Below, in pieces: positions 31,755 through 41,560 of a DNA stretch of 64,000 bases (position 1 is its first letter; every line of letters begins with the position of its first letter). The notes below the pieces were generated by a model. It made no database searches and was not told the DNA's origin. It saw only the letters and a list, made by a program, of their open reading frames with translations. The position numbers and the translations under genes are program-made. The DNA comes from Hamadaea tsunoensis DSM 44101 (GTDB lineage: Bacteria; Actinomycetota; Actinomycetes; Mycobacteriales; Micromonosporaceae): NCBI RefSeq assembly GCF_000428945.1, contig NZ_AUAX01000016.1, positions 215,787 to 279,786 of the forward strand, in the 5' to 3' direction.

Positions 31755-32760
31755 GGAAATCGATGACTCCCGCATTGCCCCACAGCTGTGTCACCGTGTG
31801 ATTCGCCGACACTGCCTCGATTCCCGCATCCGTGCTGTACGCGACGCGCCCGTCGGTCGTCCAGGTCAGCTGCCCGATACCGTGCGCATCGGACGTCAGC
31901 CGCGTGTCGGTCAGGCCGCCCTTGTCGCTGGGACGCTTGCCCGACACGACCTTCAGGACGTGCACCTGCCCGTCCGTCCCCGCGTACGCGACCTTCAGCC
32001 CGTCCGGCGCCACGGCCGGGGAGCTGCCGAGCGCGGCCTTCGACGCCATCGGCTCCCGGGAGTTCCCGTCGCGTACCCAGATCTCCTCGCCCTGCGGTCC
32101 GGCGTGGCCGAAGGCGTAGTCGACGTGGAAGCGGTCGTCGTTGACGTCGCGGGTGCCGAAGTAGCGGCCGTCCGGTGCGGTGTTCCCCGTCGCGCCGAGG
32201 TTGTCGGCGACCCCGAGGTAGGCGTCGACCTCGAGCTTGCCCTCCCACGGCGGATCCTCCGCGATCGCCTTGATGCGCACGGTGCCGTTCGCGTGCTCCT
32301 CGAAGTTCACCTCGGTGCCGACCGTCGTCGGGTTGGCCCGGTACACGCTCCGGTCGGTCTTGGTCAGCACCTTGCGAGCGGTACCGTCGTACTTCGCGGT
32401 CGAGATGTTGCCCTCGGCGTCCACGAACGCGATCCGCTCCGCGGACAGCCACTTCGCCCCGGTGACCGTGGTCGGGAACTGCACCGCGACCCCGCCGACC
32501 CACACCGTCCGCGTCCCGTTGGAGATCAGCGCCGTCCCGTGCTTCGGCTTCGCCGGCTTGGCGTTCCCCGCCAGGCTCGGCACCGCGCTCGCGCTCGACG
32601 GCGTACCCGGGGCGCTCGGGCCGCTGCTCGCCACAACACTCGGCGAGGCGTCCGGCCCCGCCACCGTCCCCGGCTGAGGCCCGCAAGCCGCCAGCACCGC
32701 CCCCGAAGCAGCGATCACCGCGGCAACCGCCGCCCGCCGCCGAGCATCCTGCGTACGCAT
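31744..32760 (-). CDS. Secreted lipoprotein with TolB-like beta-propeller
   Basis: The protein has 338 residues. A signal peptide (AAVAAVIAASGAVLAAC) ends in a lipobox whose Cys would carry lipid, followed by a Ser/Pro/Ala linker. The remainder has propeller-type strands: RIAFVDAEGNISTAKYDG, AVAPDGLKVAYAGTDGQVHV and LTWTTDGRVAYSTDAGIE. The gene lies directly upstream of the CBM2 kinase gene, and the two outside domains may sense the same surface or ligand. Confidence 0.85.
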   Translation of the reverse strand: MRTQDARRRAAVAAVIAASGAVLAACGPQPGTVAGPDASPSVVASSGPSAPGTPSSASAVPSLAGNAKPAKPKHGTALISNGTRTVWVGGVAVQFPTTVTGAKWLSAERIAFVDAEGNISTAKYDGTARKVLTKTDRSVYRANPTTVGTEVNFEEHANGTVRIKAIAEDPPWEGKLEVDAYLGVADNLGATGNTAPDGRYFGTRDVNDDRFHVDYAFGHAGPQGEEIWVRDGNSREPMASKAALGSSPAVAPDGLKVAYAGTDGQVHVLKVVSGKRPSDKGGLTDTRLTSDAHGIGQLTWTTDGRVAYSTDAGIEAVSANHTVTQLWGNAGVIDFLQA

Positions 32761-32922
32761 CGTGTCCACTCCGTTCGTCTGTGTGACCGGATAGACGTAC
32801 GCGTTGCCGCGAACCGTTGGTGGCAAAAGGATCGAATCGCAAGAGCACCCATTCGACGATGGTTGCCGCCCGAAGGGGTGGATCCTGCGCGCGCGGCTTT
32901 GACGGCGTCGCCGCGATTCGGG

Positions 32923-32928
32923 CAGAGT
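32923..32928 (+). promoter_or_regulatory. -10-like box of the helicase-C_3 gene
   Basis: CAGAGT ends 6 bases before the GTG at 32935. The first base departs from TANNNT, but the spacing is the same as at other leaderless genes here. Confidence 0.4.
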
Positions 32929-32934
32929 GGACAC

Positions 32935-35457
32935 GTGACGTTCTTCGCCTGGCTGTGCGGCTTGGACAAGACCGAACTCGGCCGGGTGATCGCGCACCGC
33001 CCGGAGTCGGTCCTGCTGGCCGGACCGCCGCGCGACCGCGCCGCCCTCGCTTCCCTCCTCCAGCACGAGGCCCTGGTCGCCGCTCACCTTCAGACCGCTC
33101 ACCGACCCGTCCACGACGTCGTCGACATGGTGGCCGCCCTGGGCGGGCAGTCGACGATCGAGGCACTGGCGAAGGCATTCGACCTCGCGGCCGACGACCA
33201 TGACCTCGCCGACGCCGTGGCGTGGCTGACGACGCGGGCGCTGGCCTGGACGGATGCCCAGGGGCTGCATCTGCTGCCCACCCTGATGCGGCTCATCCCT
33301 CATCCGCACGGGCTCGGCGTTCCGGCCCGTACCCTGCTGGAAGCCCAGACCGTCGCCGAGCTGACGGCGATCGCCTCGCGGTGGGGACTACCGCCGACCA
33401 AGCCCAAGGCCCGCCTCGTCGACACGATGAACGGCTGGCTCACAGATCCGGACAACGTCCGTCAACTGCTGCGTACGGCACCGGCGGAGCTGCGCGACGC
33501 CCTCGACCACCTGGTGTGGGACGGCCCGGTCACGACGGCCACCCAGGCACCGGCGGTGGCCTGGGCACTGAAGCACGGGCTGGTCTACCACCATGACTGG
33601 ACTCTCGCGCAGATGCCCGGCGAGGTCGGCCGAGCGCTACGAGGTCCGGGGTGGCGGCCCACCTTCACGCCTCACCCTCCGGACCCGCCCACGGTCACCG
33701 TCGCGCCCGCCGTCGTCGCCCGAGAGTCGGCGGCCGCCGCCCTGGCCCTGCTGGATCAGGTCGGTACGCTGGTCGCCGAATGCGCGCGTAGACCGCTGCC
33801 GGCCCTGAAGACCGGTGGCATCGGCGTACGCGAACTGCGCCGCCTGGCCAAGACGGTCGGCTGCGACGAACGCTCGGTACGCCTGTGCCTCGAAGTCGCC
33901 TTCGAAGCCGGACTGCTGGACTTCGAGGACGGGGAAGCCGGTGGTGGGCAACTGCTCGCCACCGCCGCGTACGACGTCTGGCTGGCGAACGATCCAGCGG
34001 CCCGGTTCGGGGATCTGCTGACCGGTTGGCGGGAGCTGGCCACCGAGCCGTGGACGGGCAGCAGCGCCGAAACCCGGGTCGCAGCCTTGATCGAACCGGA
34101 CGATCCCAGCCACTCGGCAGGGCTGACCCGGCGCGAGTTGCTGGCCGCGGCCGGGAGGTTGCCGCATGACCGCGGTCTGGTCTCCGACGACGGTCTGGCG
34201 CCGGTCATCGCCTGGCAGTTGCCGAAGCTGCCGTTGGCGACGGCCACCCTCGCGAGCCTGTGGCAGGAGGCGCGGGCGCTGGGCATCGCCGCGCACGGCA
34301 CCCTCTCGTCGGCCGGCCGCGCCTTGGCCGCCGACGACGATGACGCGCTCCTCGCGGCCGCCCGCGACCTCGTCGGCGCGCCGACAACGAGCGCGATCTT
34401 CCAGGCGGACCTGACCGTGATCGTGCCCGGCATACCCGACTACGCCCTGGCGCGCCTGCTCGATTCGGCGGCCGATCGCGAGTCGCGGGGCGGTGCACTG
34501 ATCTGGCGCTTCTCCGCCTCCTCGGTGCGGCGCGCCCTCGACGCCGGCGCCACGTGCGATGAGCTGGCGGCGCAGCTGATCGATGCGAGCGGTGGCGGAG
34601 TCATCCCCCAGCCGCTCGCGTACCTGATCGCCGACATCGGACGGCAGTACGGCCGCGTCCGGGTCCGCGACGTCGGCTGCGTGATACACGGCGTGGAGGA
34701 AACTCTGCTCACCGAACTGCTGACCGCCAAGGCTCTGCGCGGCTTGGGCCTCACCCGCCTGGCCCCGACCGTCCTCGCCGCCGCGTCACCGCAGGCCGAA
34801 ACCCTTGCCGCACTGCGCGCCGCGGGCTATTTCCCCGCCGCCGAACAAGCGGACGGAAACCCGCAGAAGCCGACGACCGCCCAGCCGCGGGCCCACACCG
34901 GCTCACAGCAGACGGCAGGCCGCGGTCCTTCCCCCCTCGCTTCCTCCCTGTCCGCATCACCCCCGTTCGAGGGCGCCGCCGCCGGCGAGGTCGACGCCTA
35001 CCAGCTCGCCGCGCAGCTGTGCGGCCGCCCGCCGGGCAAGGAGCAGCGGTACCCGATGCCGATATTCGGCCTGCCGTTCGACACGGCCGGCCCGGGCCGC
35101 GCACCGTTCCGAGGTCTGGACCTCGGCCTCGAACTCGGCCCAGAGCTCGGCTTCGGCCCCGGCTTCGACGAAGACGAAGTGGGCAGAGGCGTTTCCGACC
35201 GGCACGCGATCCTGCACCGGGCCATCGAGGAGTACGCCGACAGCATCGATCCCGATGGCAGTTGCGCGCTGGCCACGGCGATCGAGCTCACGGAACCGGT
35301 GCGGGTGACGTACCGGCCGGCCGGCTCGCGCACCAAAATCCGTGTCATGATCGTCCCGGAGACGCTGGCCGGTGGGTACGTGCGTGGTCACGACGTCTCG
35401 TCGGGCAGCCCGGTCAAACTGCGCCTGGGCGACATCGAACGAGTCCATCCGATGTGA
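32935..35457 (+). CDS. Helicase-associated (Helicase_C_3) domain protein
   Basis: The protein has 840 residues and no helicase motor motifs. It resembles the actinobacterial Helicase_C_3 proteins: FFAWLCGLDKTELGRVIAHRP at the start, winged-helix-like units (GIGVRELRRLAKTVGCDERS) in the middle, and the hallmark FQADLTVIVPGIPDYALARL with ESRGGALIWRFSASSVRRAL. The C-terminal 70 residues (VRVTYRPAGSRTKIR) resemble WYL-type ends of this family. It may bind DNA or partner with an XPB-like helicase. The GTG start is leaderless. Confidence 0.82.
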   Translation: MTFFAWLCGLDKTELGRVIAHRPESVLLAGPPRDRAALASLLQHEALVAAHLQTAHRPVHDVVDMVAALGGQSTIEALAKAFDLAADDHDLADAVAWLTTRALAWTDAQGLHLLPTLMRLIPHPHGLGVPARTLLEAQTVAELTAIASRWGLPPTKPKARLVDTMNGWLTDPDNVRQLLRTAPAELRDALDHLVWDGPVTTATQAPAVAWALKHGLVYHHDWTLAQMPGEVGRALRGPGWRPTFTPHPPDPPTVTVAPAVVARESAAAALALLDQVGTLVAECARRPLPALKTGGIGVRELRRLAKTVGCDERSVRLCLEVAFEAGLLDFEDGEAGGGQLLATAAYDVWLANDPAARFGDLLTGWRELATEPWTGSSAETRVAALIEPDDPSHSAGLTRRELLAAAGRLPHDRGLVSDDGLAPVIAWQLPKLPLATATLASLWQEARALGIAAHGTLSSAGRALAADDDDALLAAARDLVGAPTTSAIFQADLTVIVPGIPDYALARLLDSAADRESRGGALIWRFSASSVRRALDAGATCDELAAQLIDASGGGVIPQPLAYLIADIGRQYGRVRVRDVGCVIHGVEETLLTELLTAKALRGLGLTRLAPTVLAAASPQAETLAALRAAGYFPAAEQADGNPQKPTTAQPRAHTGSQQTAGRGPSPLASSLSASPPFEGAAAGEVDAYQLAAQLCGRPPGKEQRYPMPIFGLPFDTAGPGRAPFRGLDLGLELGPELGFGPGFDEDEVGRGVSDRHAILHRAIEEYADSIDPDGSCALATAIELTEPVRVTYRPAGSRTKIRVMIVPETLAGGYVRGHDVSSGSPVKLRLGDIERVHPM

Positions 35458-35775
35458 GCGACATCCGGATCCGACTCCCACGACCGCCACCGAGCTCAGG
35501 CAGACGGCCGGCGCGGTCAGCAGCAATCAGCGGCCGGCAGGTTCTTGCCGTCCAGCCGCAGAAGCAGAATGCCGCCTCGGCCGGCGTGCCCGGCAGCCCC
35601 GGACGACAGGTGGGGCCGGCGCACCACCGCCGGGCGCCGGCCCCGGGCTCGCACCCGCCCGTAGAACATCGCGCGTTCCGCTCCGGACGGCAACTCGAAC
35701 GCCCATATGTGGCAGCATCGCCGTCCGGTCCCGAGCGCTTCTCCTACATTGCGGCGGGGGATCCGCTACGGCACG

Positions 35776-35847
35776 GGATACGTCGCGGCGCGGGGATACG
35801 TCGCGGCGCGGGGATACGTCGCGGCGCGGGGATACGTCGCGGCGCGG
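35776..35847. repeat. 18-bp tandem repeat, 4 identical copies
   Basis: GGATACGTCGCGGCGCGG is repeated without change at 35776, 35794, 35812 and 35830, with a decayed copy just before. It lies in a gene-free region and is the freshest-looking repeat of the window. Confidence 0.97.
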
Positions 35848-36010
35848 GTGCAGCAACGTGAGCGGCTCGGCTCGCGCGGCTGCGGTGGAAAGCCGTGCGC
35901 CGACAGGCGGCCCGCGATCGGCGTGCGGCCCGGTCCCGGCGTCGATCGACGCACCGAAAACACTGCTGCTGAACTGCCGACGCACCAGCCGCCGAGGTGA
36001 TCCGGCCGCT

Positions 36011-36078
36011 GATGAGCGGTACAACCCGATGAGCGGTACAGCCTGACTAGCGGTGCAGCCTCGCTAGCGGTACAGCTG
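36011..36078. repeat. 17-bp tandem repeat, 4 copies
   Basis: Units start at 36011, 36028, 36045 and 36062 and resemble GATGAGCGGTACAGCCT. The changes accumulate from left to right. Confidence 0.92.
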
Positions 36079-36126
36079 GAAAGTAAGGGTGAAGGCGGAC
36101 ATGCGGCCGGTCAGGAACACCGTAGT

Positions 36127-36140
36127 GAGCAATCGATTTC
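36127..36140. promoter_or_regulatory. Distal LacI-type operator (candidate)
   Basis: GAGCAATCGATTTC at this place is identical over 14 bases, in reverse orientation, to the site at 46660-46673 before the GH172 gene. The central CG is typical of LacI-family operators. It lies about 300 bases before the lacI start. Confidence 0.65.
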
Positions 36141-36255
36141 TGAGCGCGACCGTACCGTGCGGCGACTCCACGGTCAAGGGCGGCGGCCCGCCGAGACATA
36201 GACCGATGCCTCTCAACAGCCCACATCGCCCTCTCGCTGCGCAGCCGCGACGCAG

Positions 36256-36291
36256 ACCGACAGCGCTGCCGACAGCGCAGCCGACAGCGCA
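36256..36291. repeat. 12-bp tandem repeat, 3 copies
   Basis: ACCGACAGCGCT is followed by two identical GCCGACAGCGCA units at 36268 and 36280. Confidence 0.88.
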
Positions 36292-36370
36292 GCCCCGCAG
36301 TCCAGTCCCGTCATGCGGCACTCACCACGCCGGAAGGCCGCCAGCCGGCGGCCCCGCCGATGAGCTCAGA

Positions 36371-36396
36371 GGGGAATCGATTTCCCTTGCTAAGCT
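36371..36396 (+). promoter_or_regulatory. LacI autoregulatory operator and -10 box
   Basis: GGGGAATCGATTTCCC (36371-36386) is a palindrome around a central CG with one mismatch. It is followed by TAAGCT (36391-36396), a TANNNT -10 box. The operator covers the -35 position, so the regulator probably represses its own gene. Confidence 0.72.
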
Positions 36397-36423
36397 CGCG
36401 GCACCCGCCGGAAGTGAGGACCC

Positions 36424-37434
36424 GTGGTCACCATCTACGACGTCGCCAAGCTCGCCGGCGTCTCGGCCGCGACCGTCTCGCGTGTGGTCAACGGCCGGTC
36501 CTCCGTCGACGCCGGCCTGGCCGCGCGTGTACAGCAGGCGATGGCCGAGCTCGACTACCGGCCCAACGCGGTCGCCCGCAACCTGCGCCGGCAGAAGACC
36601 AGCATCTGGGCCGTGATCATCTCCGACATCGGGAACCCGTTCTTCACTTCTCTCGTACGCGGTGTCGAGGACGTCGGCCAAGCGGCGGGCTACTCCGTGG
36701 TGCTCTGCAACAGCGACGAGGACCCGGCCAAGGAGGCCCGGTACGTGGCGGCCGCCCTGGCCGAGCAGATGGCCGGAGTGATCATTTCCTCGACCGGCAA
36801 GGCCGCCAACCTGAGCCGCCTGGTCGACGCGGGCACTCCCGTCGTCGCGATCGACCGGGAGGTACGCGCGGCCGCCGTCGACACGGTCCTCGTCGACAAC
36901 GCGCACGGCGCCGACCTGGCCACGAGCCACCTGGCCGAGCAGGGCTACCGGCGGATCGCGTGCATCACGGGTCCCCGGCGGCTGCCGACCGCCCAGCGCC
37001 GGTTGCAGGGATACCGGGCGGCGCTGACCGCGTACCGCCTGGAACCGGACGACAACCTCGTACGCTACGGCGACTATCGCGAGGAGGGCGGCTACCAGGC
37101 GATGGCGTCCATTCTGGACAGCGGGGCCGCGCCCGACGCGGTCTTCGCCGCCAACAACCTGATGACGGTCGGCGCCCTGGAGTGCCTGGTCGACCGGGGC
37201 ATCACCGTCCCGGCGCAGATGGGCGTGGTCGGGTTCGACGACATCCCCTGGGCCCACCTGGTACGCCCTTCGCTCAGCACCGTCGTGCAGCCCACCTACG
37301 AGCTCGGGCGCACCGCCGCCCTGCTGCTCGTCGAGCGGATCGCCGAGCCGACGCGGCCGCTGTCGACCGTCACGCTGCGGACGGAGCTCAAGATCCGGGA
37401 CAGCTCGGCACCGCGCGAGCAGCGGTTTCGGTAG
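36424..37434 (+). CDS. LacI-family transcriptional repressor
   Basis: The protein has 336 residues. The N-terminal HTH is complete (VTIYDVAKLAGVSAATVSRV) with the hinge helix of the type YRPNAVARNLRR. The periplasmic-binding-like core shows ISDIGNPFFTSLVRGVED, VVAIDREVR, VDNAHGADLATSHLAE and GFDDIPWAHLVRPSLSTV. The effector is probably a sugar. GAGGA lies before the GTG. Similar operator sites lie before this gene, before the FG-GAP operon and before the GH172 gene, defining a likely local regulon for saccharide use. Confidence 0.93.
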   Translation: MVTIYDVAKLAGVSAATVSRVVNGRSSVDAGLAARVQQAMAELDYRPNAVARNLRRQKTSIWAVIISDIGNPFFTSLVRGVEDVGQAAGYSVVLCNSDEDPAKEARYVAAALAEQMAGVIISSTGKAANLSRLVDAGTPVVAIDREVRAAAVDTVLVDNAHGADLATSHLAEQGYRRIACITGPRRLPTAQRRLQGYRAALTAYRLEPDDNLVRYGDYREEGGYQAMASILDSGAAPDAVFAANNLMTVGALECLVDRGITVPAQMGVVGFDDIPWAHLVRPSLSTVVQPTYELGRTAALLLVERIAEPTRPLSTVTLRTELKIRDSSAPREQRFR

Positions 37435-37461
37435 TCACAATTGTAAATATTTTCGAACCGG

Positions 37462-37503
37462 GAAATGGATTTCTTGACGCGCGTCGGGCCCGGTTGCTAG
37501 GTT
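37462..37503 (+). promoter_or_regulatory. Promoter and LacI-like operator of the FG-GAP operon
   Basis: GAAATGGATTTC (37462-37473) is a symmetrical site with GG instead of CG at the centre. It touches the -35 TTGACG (37474-37479), which is followed after 18 bases by TAGGTT (37498-37503). The transcript would carry a leader of about 255 bases, including the tandem repeat. Confidence 0.62.
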
Positions 37504-37650
37504 CCCCCGCAAAGGTGGAACGCATTCATACCTGTACATCTTCACGTTCCTAGATCAGCCTTCCCCGCACCCGGCCGCTGTCGGCGGGTGCCCGGATGCC
37601 GTGCCCTCGTGCGGGCGGGACGGCCCGATCCATCCGACATCTCCCTACCC

Positions 37651-37737
37651 GCAGCTCTTCCGCCCACCGCGCTCTTCCACCCACCGCGCTCTTCCACCCA
37701 CCGCGCTCTTCCACCCCACCGCGCTCTTCCACCCACC
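37651..37737. repeat. 17/18-bp tandem repeat, 5 copies, in the 5' leader
   Basis: Units start at 37651, 37669, 37686, 37703 and 37721, of the type GCGCTCTTCCACCCACC. They lie in the predicted leader of the first FG-GAP gene. Confidence 0.93.
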
Positions 37738-37765
37738 GCAAGACACTTCCGGCGAGGAGCAAGCC

Positions 37766-39244
37766 ATGCGACGTCTGCTCGCGATGGCGTGCGCCCTGAT
37801 GGGCGCCGTCATCCCGGCCACCGCCCTGTCCGTCACCTTCGCGGCCACCCCCGCCGCGGCCAACTGCACCTCCATCCCGCCCAACGCCGACCCCTCGGTC
37901 CTGCTGGTGGTCCACCGCGAGGCCCGCAGCCTCGTCGTCAACGACAAGGTCCTGCTCGCCGGCTTCGAGGCCGGTTGGGTCGAGTCCCGCATGAACAACC
38001 TCCCCTGCGGGGACAAGTCCTCCCTCGGCGTCTTCCAGCAGCGCTGGGACTACGGCTGGGGCACACCCGAACAGATCATGGACCCGGTGTACGCGGCGAC
38101 GCAGTTCTACACCCGAGCGGTCACCTGCGACCGCAACCATCCCGCGTACAGCGCCGGGCAGGTGGCGCAATGCGTACAGGGGTCGGCCTTCCCGGACCGC
38201 TACGACCAGGTGGCCGGGACGGCACAGAGCTTGATCGCCCAGGCCCGTCGGATGGCGGAGATGACCGCGGGTTCGCCGACCGACTTCAACGGCGACGGCA
38301 GATCCGACATCGTCGCGTTCAACCAGGGTTCGGCCGGGGACGCGTACGTGGCGACGTCGACCGGCTCCTCGTTCGCGGGCACGAGCGTGAAGTGGAACGA
38401 CTACTTCGGGCTCGGCGGCGAGACCACGCTGACCGGCGACTTCAACGGCGACGGCAAGGACGACGCGGTCACCTTCACCCACGGCGACTCCGCCAACGGG
38501 CCCGCCGGCGCGGACGTGTACGTGGCCCTGTCCACCGGCGGTTCCTTCGCCGGCGGTGTGAAGTGGCACGACTGGTTCTCGCCGGCGGCCGAGATCGCCG
38601 CGGTCGGCGACGTGAACGGCGACGGCAAGGACGACGTCATCACCTTCACCCATGACGCGATCGTCAACGGGACGGCCAACGCCGACGTGTACGTGGCGCT
38701 CTCGACCGGCAGTTCGTTCGGCGCGGGCCAGAAATGGCAGGACTTCTTCGCTCCCGCCGGCGAGTACCCGGCGGTCGCCGACGTCAACGGCGACGGCAAG
38801 GCCGACATCATCACCTTCACGCAGGGACCGTCGACCGCCGCGGACGTCTACGTGGCGCTCTCCACCGGCTCGTCCTTCGGCCCCGGCGTGAAGTGGCACG
38901 ACCTGTTCGCGGTCGGCAACGAGGTGCCGCGTGTCGGCGACGTCAACGGCGACGGCAAGGCTGACATCGTCACCTTCACCTGCGACGCGAACGCCGACGT
39001 CTACGTCGCGCTGTCCAACGGATCGTCCTTCGTCGGCACCACCGTCAAGTGGAACGACTACTTCTGCCTGCCGGGCGAGTTCCCGTACCTGGCGGACGTC
39101 AACGGGGACGGCAAGGCCGACGCGCTCACCTTCACCAAGGGCTCCACCAACGACGTCTACGTCGGCCTGTCCAACGGCAGCTCGTTCGCGGGCGGCGTCA
39201 AGTGGCACGACTTCTTCGGCCTCAACGGCGAGACGACGCTCTGA
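37766..39244 (+). CDS. Secreted lysozyme-like/FG-GAP repeat protein
   Basis: The protein has 492 residues. A signal peptide of about 32 residues ends near AAANC. Residues 35-165 have [13 protein letters not shown] and [13 protein letters not shown], the look of a transglycosylase-like fold with a catalytic Glu in WVESR. The rest is an FG-GAP/VCBS propeller with six calcium motifs ([27 protein letters not shown]). The ATG at 37766 follows GAGGAG. It is likely secreted and may bind or cut cell-wall or plant polymers. The next gene shares the same FG-GAP block. Confidence 0.85.
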   Translation: MRRLLAMACALMGAVIPATALSVTFAATPAAANCTSIPPNADPSVLLVVHREARSLVVNDKVLLAGFEAGWVESRMNNLPCGDKSSLGVFQQRWDYGWGTPEQIMDPVYAATQFYTRAVTCDRNHPAYSAGQVAQCVQGSAFPDRYDQVAGTAQSLIAQARRMAEMTAGSPTDFNGDGRSDIVAFNQGSAGDAYVATSTGSSFAGTSVKWNDYFGLGGETTLTGDFNGDGKDDAVTFTHGDSANGPAGADVYVALSTGGSFAGGVKWHDWFSPAAEIAAVGDVNGDGKDDVITFTHDAIVNGTANADVYVALSTGSSFGAGQKWQDFFAPAGEYPAVADVNGDGKADIITFTQGPSTAADVYVALSTGSSFGPGVKWHDLFAVGNEVPRVGDVNGDGKADIVTFTCDANADVYVALSNGSSFVGTTVKWNDYFCLPGEFPYLADVNGDGKADALTFTKGSTNDVYVGLSNGSSFAGGVKWHDFFGLNGETTL

Positions 39245-39253
39245 TCCCCCTCC

Positions 39254-39295
39254 CACAGGAGAATCCACATGAGTCACAGGAGTATCCACATGAGA
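39254..39295 (+). repeat. 21-bp duplication of Shine-Dalgarno and start codon
   Basis: CACAGGAGAATCCACATGAGT (39254-39274, here described by its 21 positions) is followed by a copy differing at two bases (39275-39295). Each copy carries an AGGAG box and an ATG, at 39269 and 39290, in the same frame. Confidence 0.92.
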
Positions 39296-41377
39296 ATGCA
39301 CGCCTCACGGCGACGGGGAGCGGGCGCCCTGCTCGGCGCCGCCGTTCTGACCGCCGTCACCCTCGCGGCCACGCCCGCCGGCGCCAGCCCCGCCCAGCCC
39401 ATCGCGAAGCAGCACCTGCCCGGGCTCAACGGCGCGTTCGCCGACGCGGCCGCCGCGTACCACGTGCCGCGCGATCTGCTGGTGGCCGTCGGCTACGCGG
39501 AGAGCCGTCTCCTCACGCACAGCGGCCCGAGCCAGGACAACGGCTACGGAATGATGCACCTCGCCGACAACCCCGACAACCATTCGCTGGCGAAGGCCGC
39601 GTCCATCACGGGTCTGAGCGCCGCCCGCCTGAAGTCCGACGTCTCCGCCAACGTCCGCGGTGCGGCCGCCGTGCTCAGCGCGTACGCGGATGAAGAGAAG
39701 ATCGATCGCGCGGACCCGGCGGCGTGGTATCCGGCAGTGGCCCGGTACGCGGGCGCGGGCAGCGCGGCGACGGCGCGCCTGTACGCCGACGAGGTCTACA
39801 AGGATCTGCGGACGGGCGTACGCACGGCGCAGATCGCGACCACCCCGAAGCGCGTGCAGCCGATCCTCGGCCGGTACGCCGCGACGCCGGCGGCGGGCTC
39901 GGTGTCCACCGGCGGTACCGCTGCCGTTGCGCTGGCGGCCGCCGTTCCGCAGTACCCGCTCGCGCACTGGGTTCCGGCCAACGCCAACAACTACCAGGCC
40001 GGGCGCTCGTCGGCGATCACGACGATCGTCATCCACGTGACCCAGGGCTCGTACGCGAGCACGGTCAGCTGGTTCCAGAACCCGTCGGCGGTGGTGAGCG
40101 CGCACTACGTGGTCCGCTCCTCCGACGGCGACATCACGCAGATGGTCCGCGAAGAGGACACCGCCTACCACGTACGCAGCGCCAACGCGTACGCGATCGG
40201 CATCGAGCATGAGGGCTTCGTCGACCAGCCGCAGTGGTTCACGGACGCGATGTACCGCTCGTCGGCGGCCCTGACCCGCTACCTGGCCGACAAGTGGGGT
40301 CTGCCGCGCGACCGCAACCACATCAAGGGCCACGTCGAGATGCCGGGCAACGACCACACCGACCCCGGCCCGTACTGGAACTGGGACTACTACATGTCGC
40401 TGGTGAACGCCGGCGGCGGCGCGAAGATCCCGGCCGGCTCGCCGACGGACTTCAACGGCGACGGCAAGGACGACATCATCACCTTCAACCAGGGCAGCCT
40501 GAACGACGTGTACGTGGCGACGTCGAACGGTTCCTCGTTCGTCGGCACGAGCGTCAAATGGAACGACTACTTCGGCCTGACCGGCGAGAAGCTGCTCACC
40601 GGAGACTTCAACGGCGACGGCAAGGACGACATCGTCACGTTCACCGGCGGTACGCTCGGCGACGTCTACGTGGGACTGTCGACCGGCTCGTCCTTCGCCG
40701 GCGGAGCCAAATGGCATGACTGGTTCTCCCCCGGCACCGAGATCCCGGCGGTCGGCGACGTGAACGGCGACGGTAAAGACGACATCATCACCTTCACCCA
40801 CGACGGCCTCGGCGACGTCTACGTGGCGCTGTCCACGGGTACGGGCTTCGGCGCAGGCGTGAAATGGAACGACTGGTTCGCCCCGGCGGGCGAGACCCCG
40901 GCCGTCGGCGACGTGAACGGCGACGGCAAGGCCGACATCATCACCTTCACCCAGGGCGACGCGGCCACCGGCGCCGACGTCTACGTGGGCCTGTCGAACG
41001 GCAGCTCCTTCGCCGGCGGCGTGAAGTGGCACGACCTGTTCTCGGTCGGCAACGAACTGCCGCGCGTCGGCGACTTCAACGGCGACGGCAAGGCCGACAT
41101 CGCCACCTTCACCTGCGACGCCAACGCCGACGTCTACGTCGCGCTGTCCAACGGCACGTCGTTCGTCGGCACCACCGTGAAATGGAACGACTTCTTCTGC
41201 CTCGGCGGCGAATTCCCGTACACGGGCGACTTCAACGGCGACGGCAAGGACGACATCGTGTCGTTCACGAAGGGGTCCACCAACGACGTGTTCGTGGGAC
41301 TCTCCAATGGAAGCGGCTTCCTCGGCGGCGCCAAGTGGCACGACTTCTTCGGCCTCAACGGCGAGACGACCTACTGA
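39269..41377 (+). CDS. Secreted N-acetylmuramoyl-L-alanine amidase with FG-GAP propeller
   Basis: The protein has 702 residues (695 from the second start at 39290). After a signal peptide ending near AGA-SPAQ there is a lysozyme-like segment (LLVAVGYAESRLL; DNGYGMMHL), then an amidase_2 domain with zinc residues in TIVIHVTQGS, IGIEHEGF and a final GNDHTDPG. Six FG-GAP motifs of the DFNGDGKDD type end the protein. It lies 24 bases after the previous FG-GAP gene and is probably in its operon, hence under LacI control. Role: peptidoglycan cleavage outside the cell. Confidence 0.9.
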   Translation: MSHRSIHMRMHASRRRGAGALLGAAVLTAVTLAATPAGASPAQPIAKQHLPGLNGAFADAAAAYHVPRDLLVAVGYAESRLLTHSGPSQDNGYGMMHLADNPDNHSLAKAASITGLSAARLKSDVSANVRGAAAVLSAYADEEKIDRADPAAWYPAVARYAGAGSAATARLYADEVYKDLRTGVRTAQIATTPKRVQPILGRYAATPAAGSVSTGGTAAVALAAAVPQYPLAHWVPANANNYQAGRSSAITTIVIHVTQGSYASTVSWFQNPSAVVSAHYVVRSSDGDITQMVREEDTAYHVRSANAYAIGIEHEGFVDQPQWFTDAMYRSSAALTRYLADKWGLPRDRNHIKGHVEMPGNDHTDPGPYWNWDYYMSLVNAGGGAKIPAGSPTDFNGDGKDDIITFNQGSLNDVYVATSNGSSFVGTSVKWNDYFGLTGEKLLTGDFNGDGKDDIVTFTGGTLGDVYVGLSTGSSFAGGAKWHDWFSPGTEIPAVGDVNGDGKDDIITFTHDGLGDVYVALSTGTGFGAGVKWNDWFAPAGETPAVGDVNGDGKADIITFTQGDAATGADVYVGLSNGSSFAGGVKWHDLFSVGNELPRVGDFNGDGKADIATFTCDANADVYVALSNGTSFVGTTVKWNDFFCLGGEFPYTGDFNGDGKDDIVSFTKGSTNDVFVGLSNGSGFLGGAKWHDFFGLNGETTY

Positions 41378-41509
41378 GGCAATCGCAACTCTGAGCAGGT
41401 ACCGCAGAGCAGGCACCGTAAAGCAGGCAGTGCTGAGCACCGCGGATCGAGCGCGGATGCGGAGCGGGGCGGAGCGGGGCGGGGGCGGGCGCAACGCAGC
41501 GTCCGCCCT

Positions 41510-41560
41510 CATGCTCCGTCCGGCCTCATGCTCCGCCCGGCCTCATGCTCCGCCCGGCCT
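41510..41560. repeat. 17-bp tandem repeat, 3 copies
   Basis: ATGCTCCGCCCGGCCTC occurs at 41510 (one change), 41527 and 41544. A second, 15-bp repeat of the type AGAGCAGGCACCGTA lies just before (41391-41435). The gene-free stretch 41378-41708 is mostly such material. Confidence 0.92.

Larger units (their letters stand above)
35458..36423. other. Gene-free region rich in tandem repeats
   Basis: About 960 bases separate the helicase-C_3 gene from the LacI gene. Open frames here have no coding bias and are formed by repeats. The region holds the 18-bp, 17-bp and 12-bp tandem repeats and two LacI-type operators listed separately. It may have contained a gene that has decayed. Confidence 0.65.

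Noticed and set aside
31755..31764. GGAAATCGAT resembling the LacI-type site
   Set aside because: Only half of the palindrome is present and it lies at the end of the lipoprotein coding region, next to a tandem repeat.
35527..36024. Open frames with PRRDVS-type repeats on the reverse strand
   Set aside because: They are produced by the 18-bp tandem repeat and are open in several frames; no ribosome site or coding bias.
35776..36078. Repeat blocks that could suggest a CRISPR array
   Set aside because: Units are directly head-to-tail with no unique spacers, and no cas gene is present.
37550..39301. 583-codon reverse frame opposite the FG-GAP gene
   Set aside because: It is the antisense of FG-GAP repeats; its periodic composition only mirrors the real gene.
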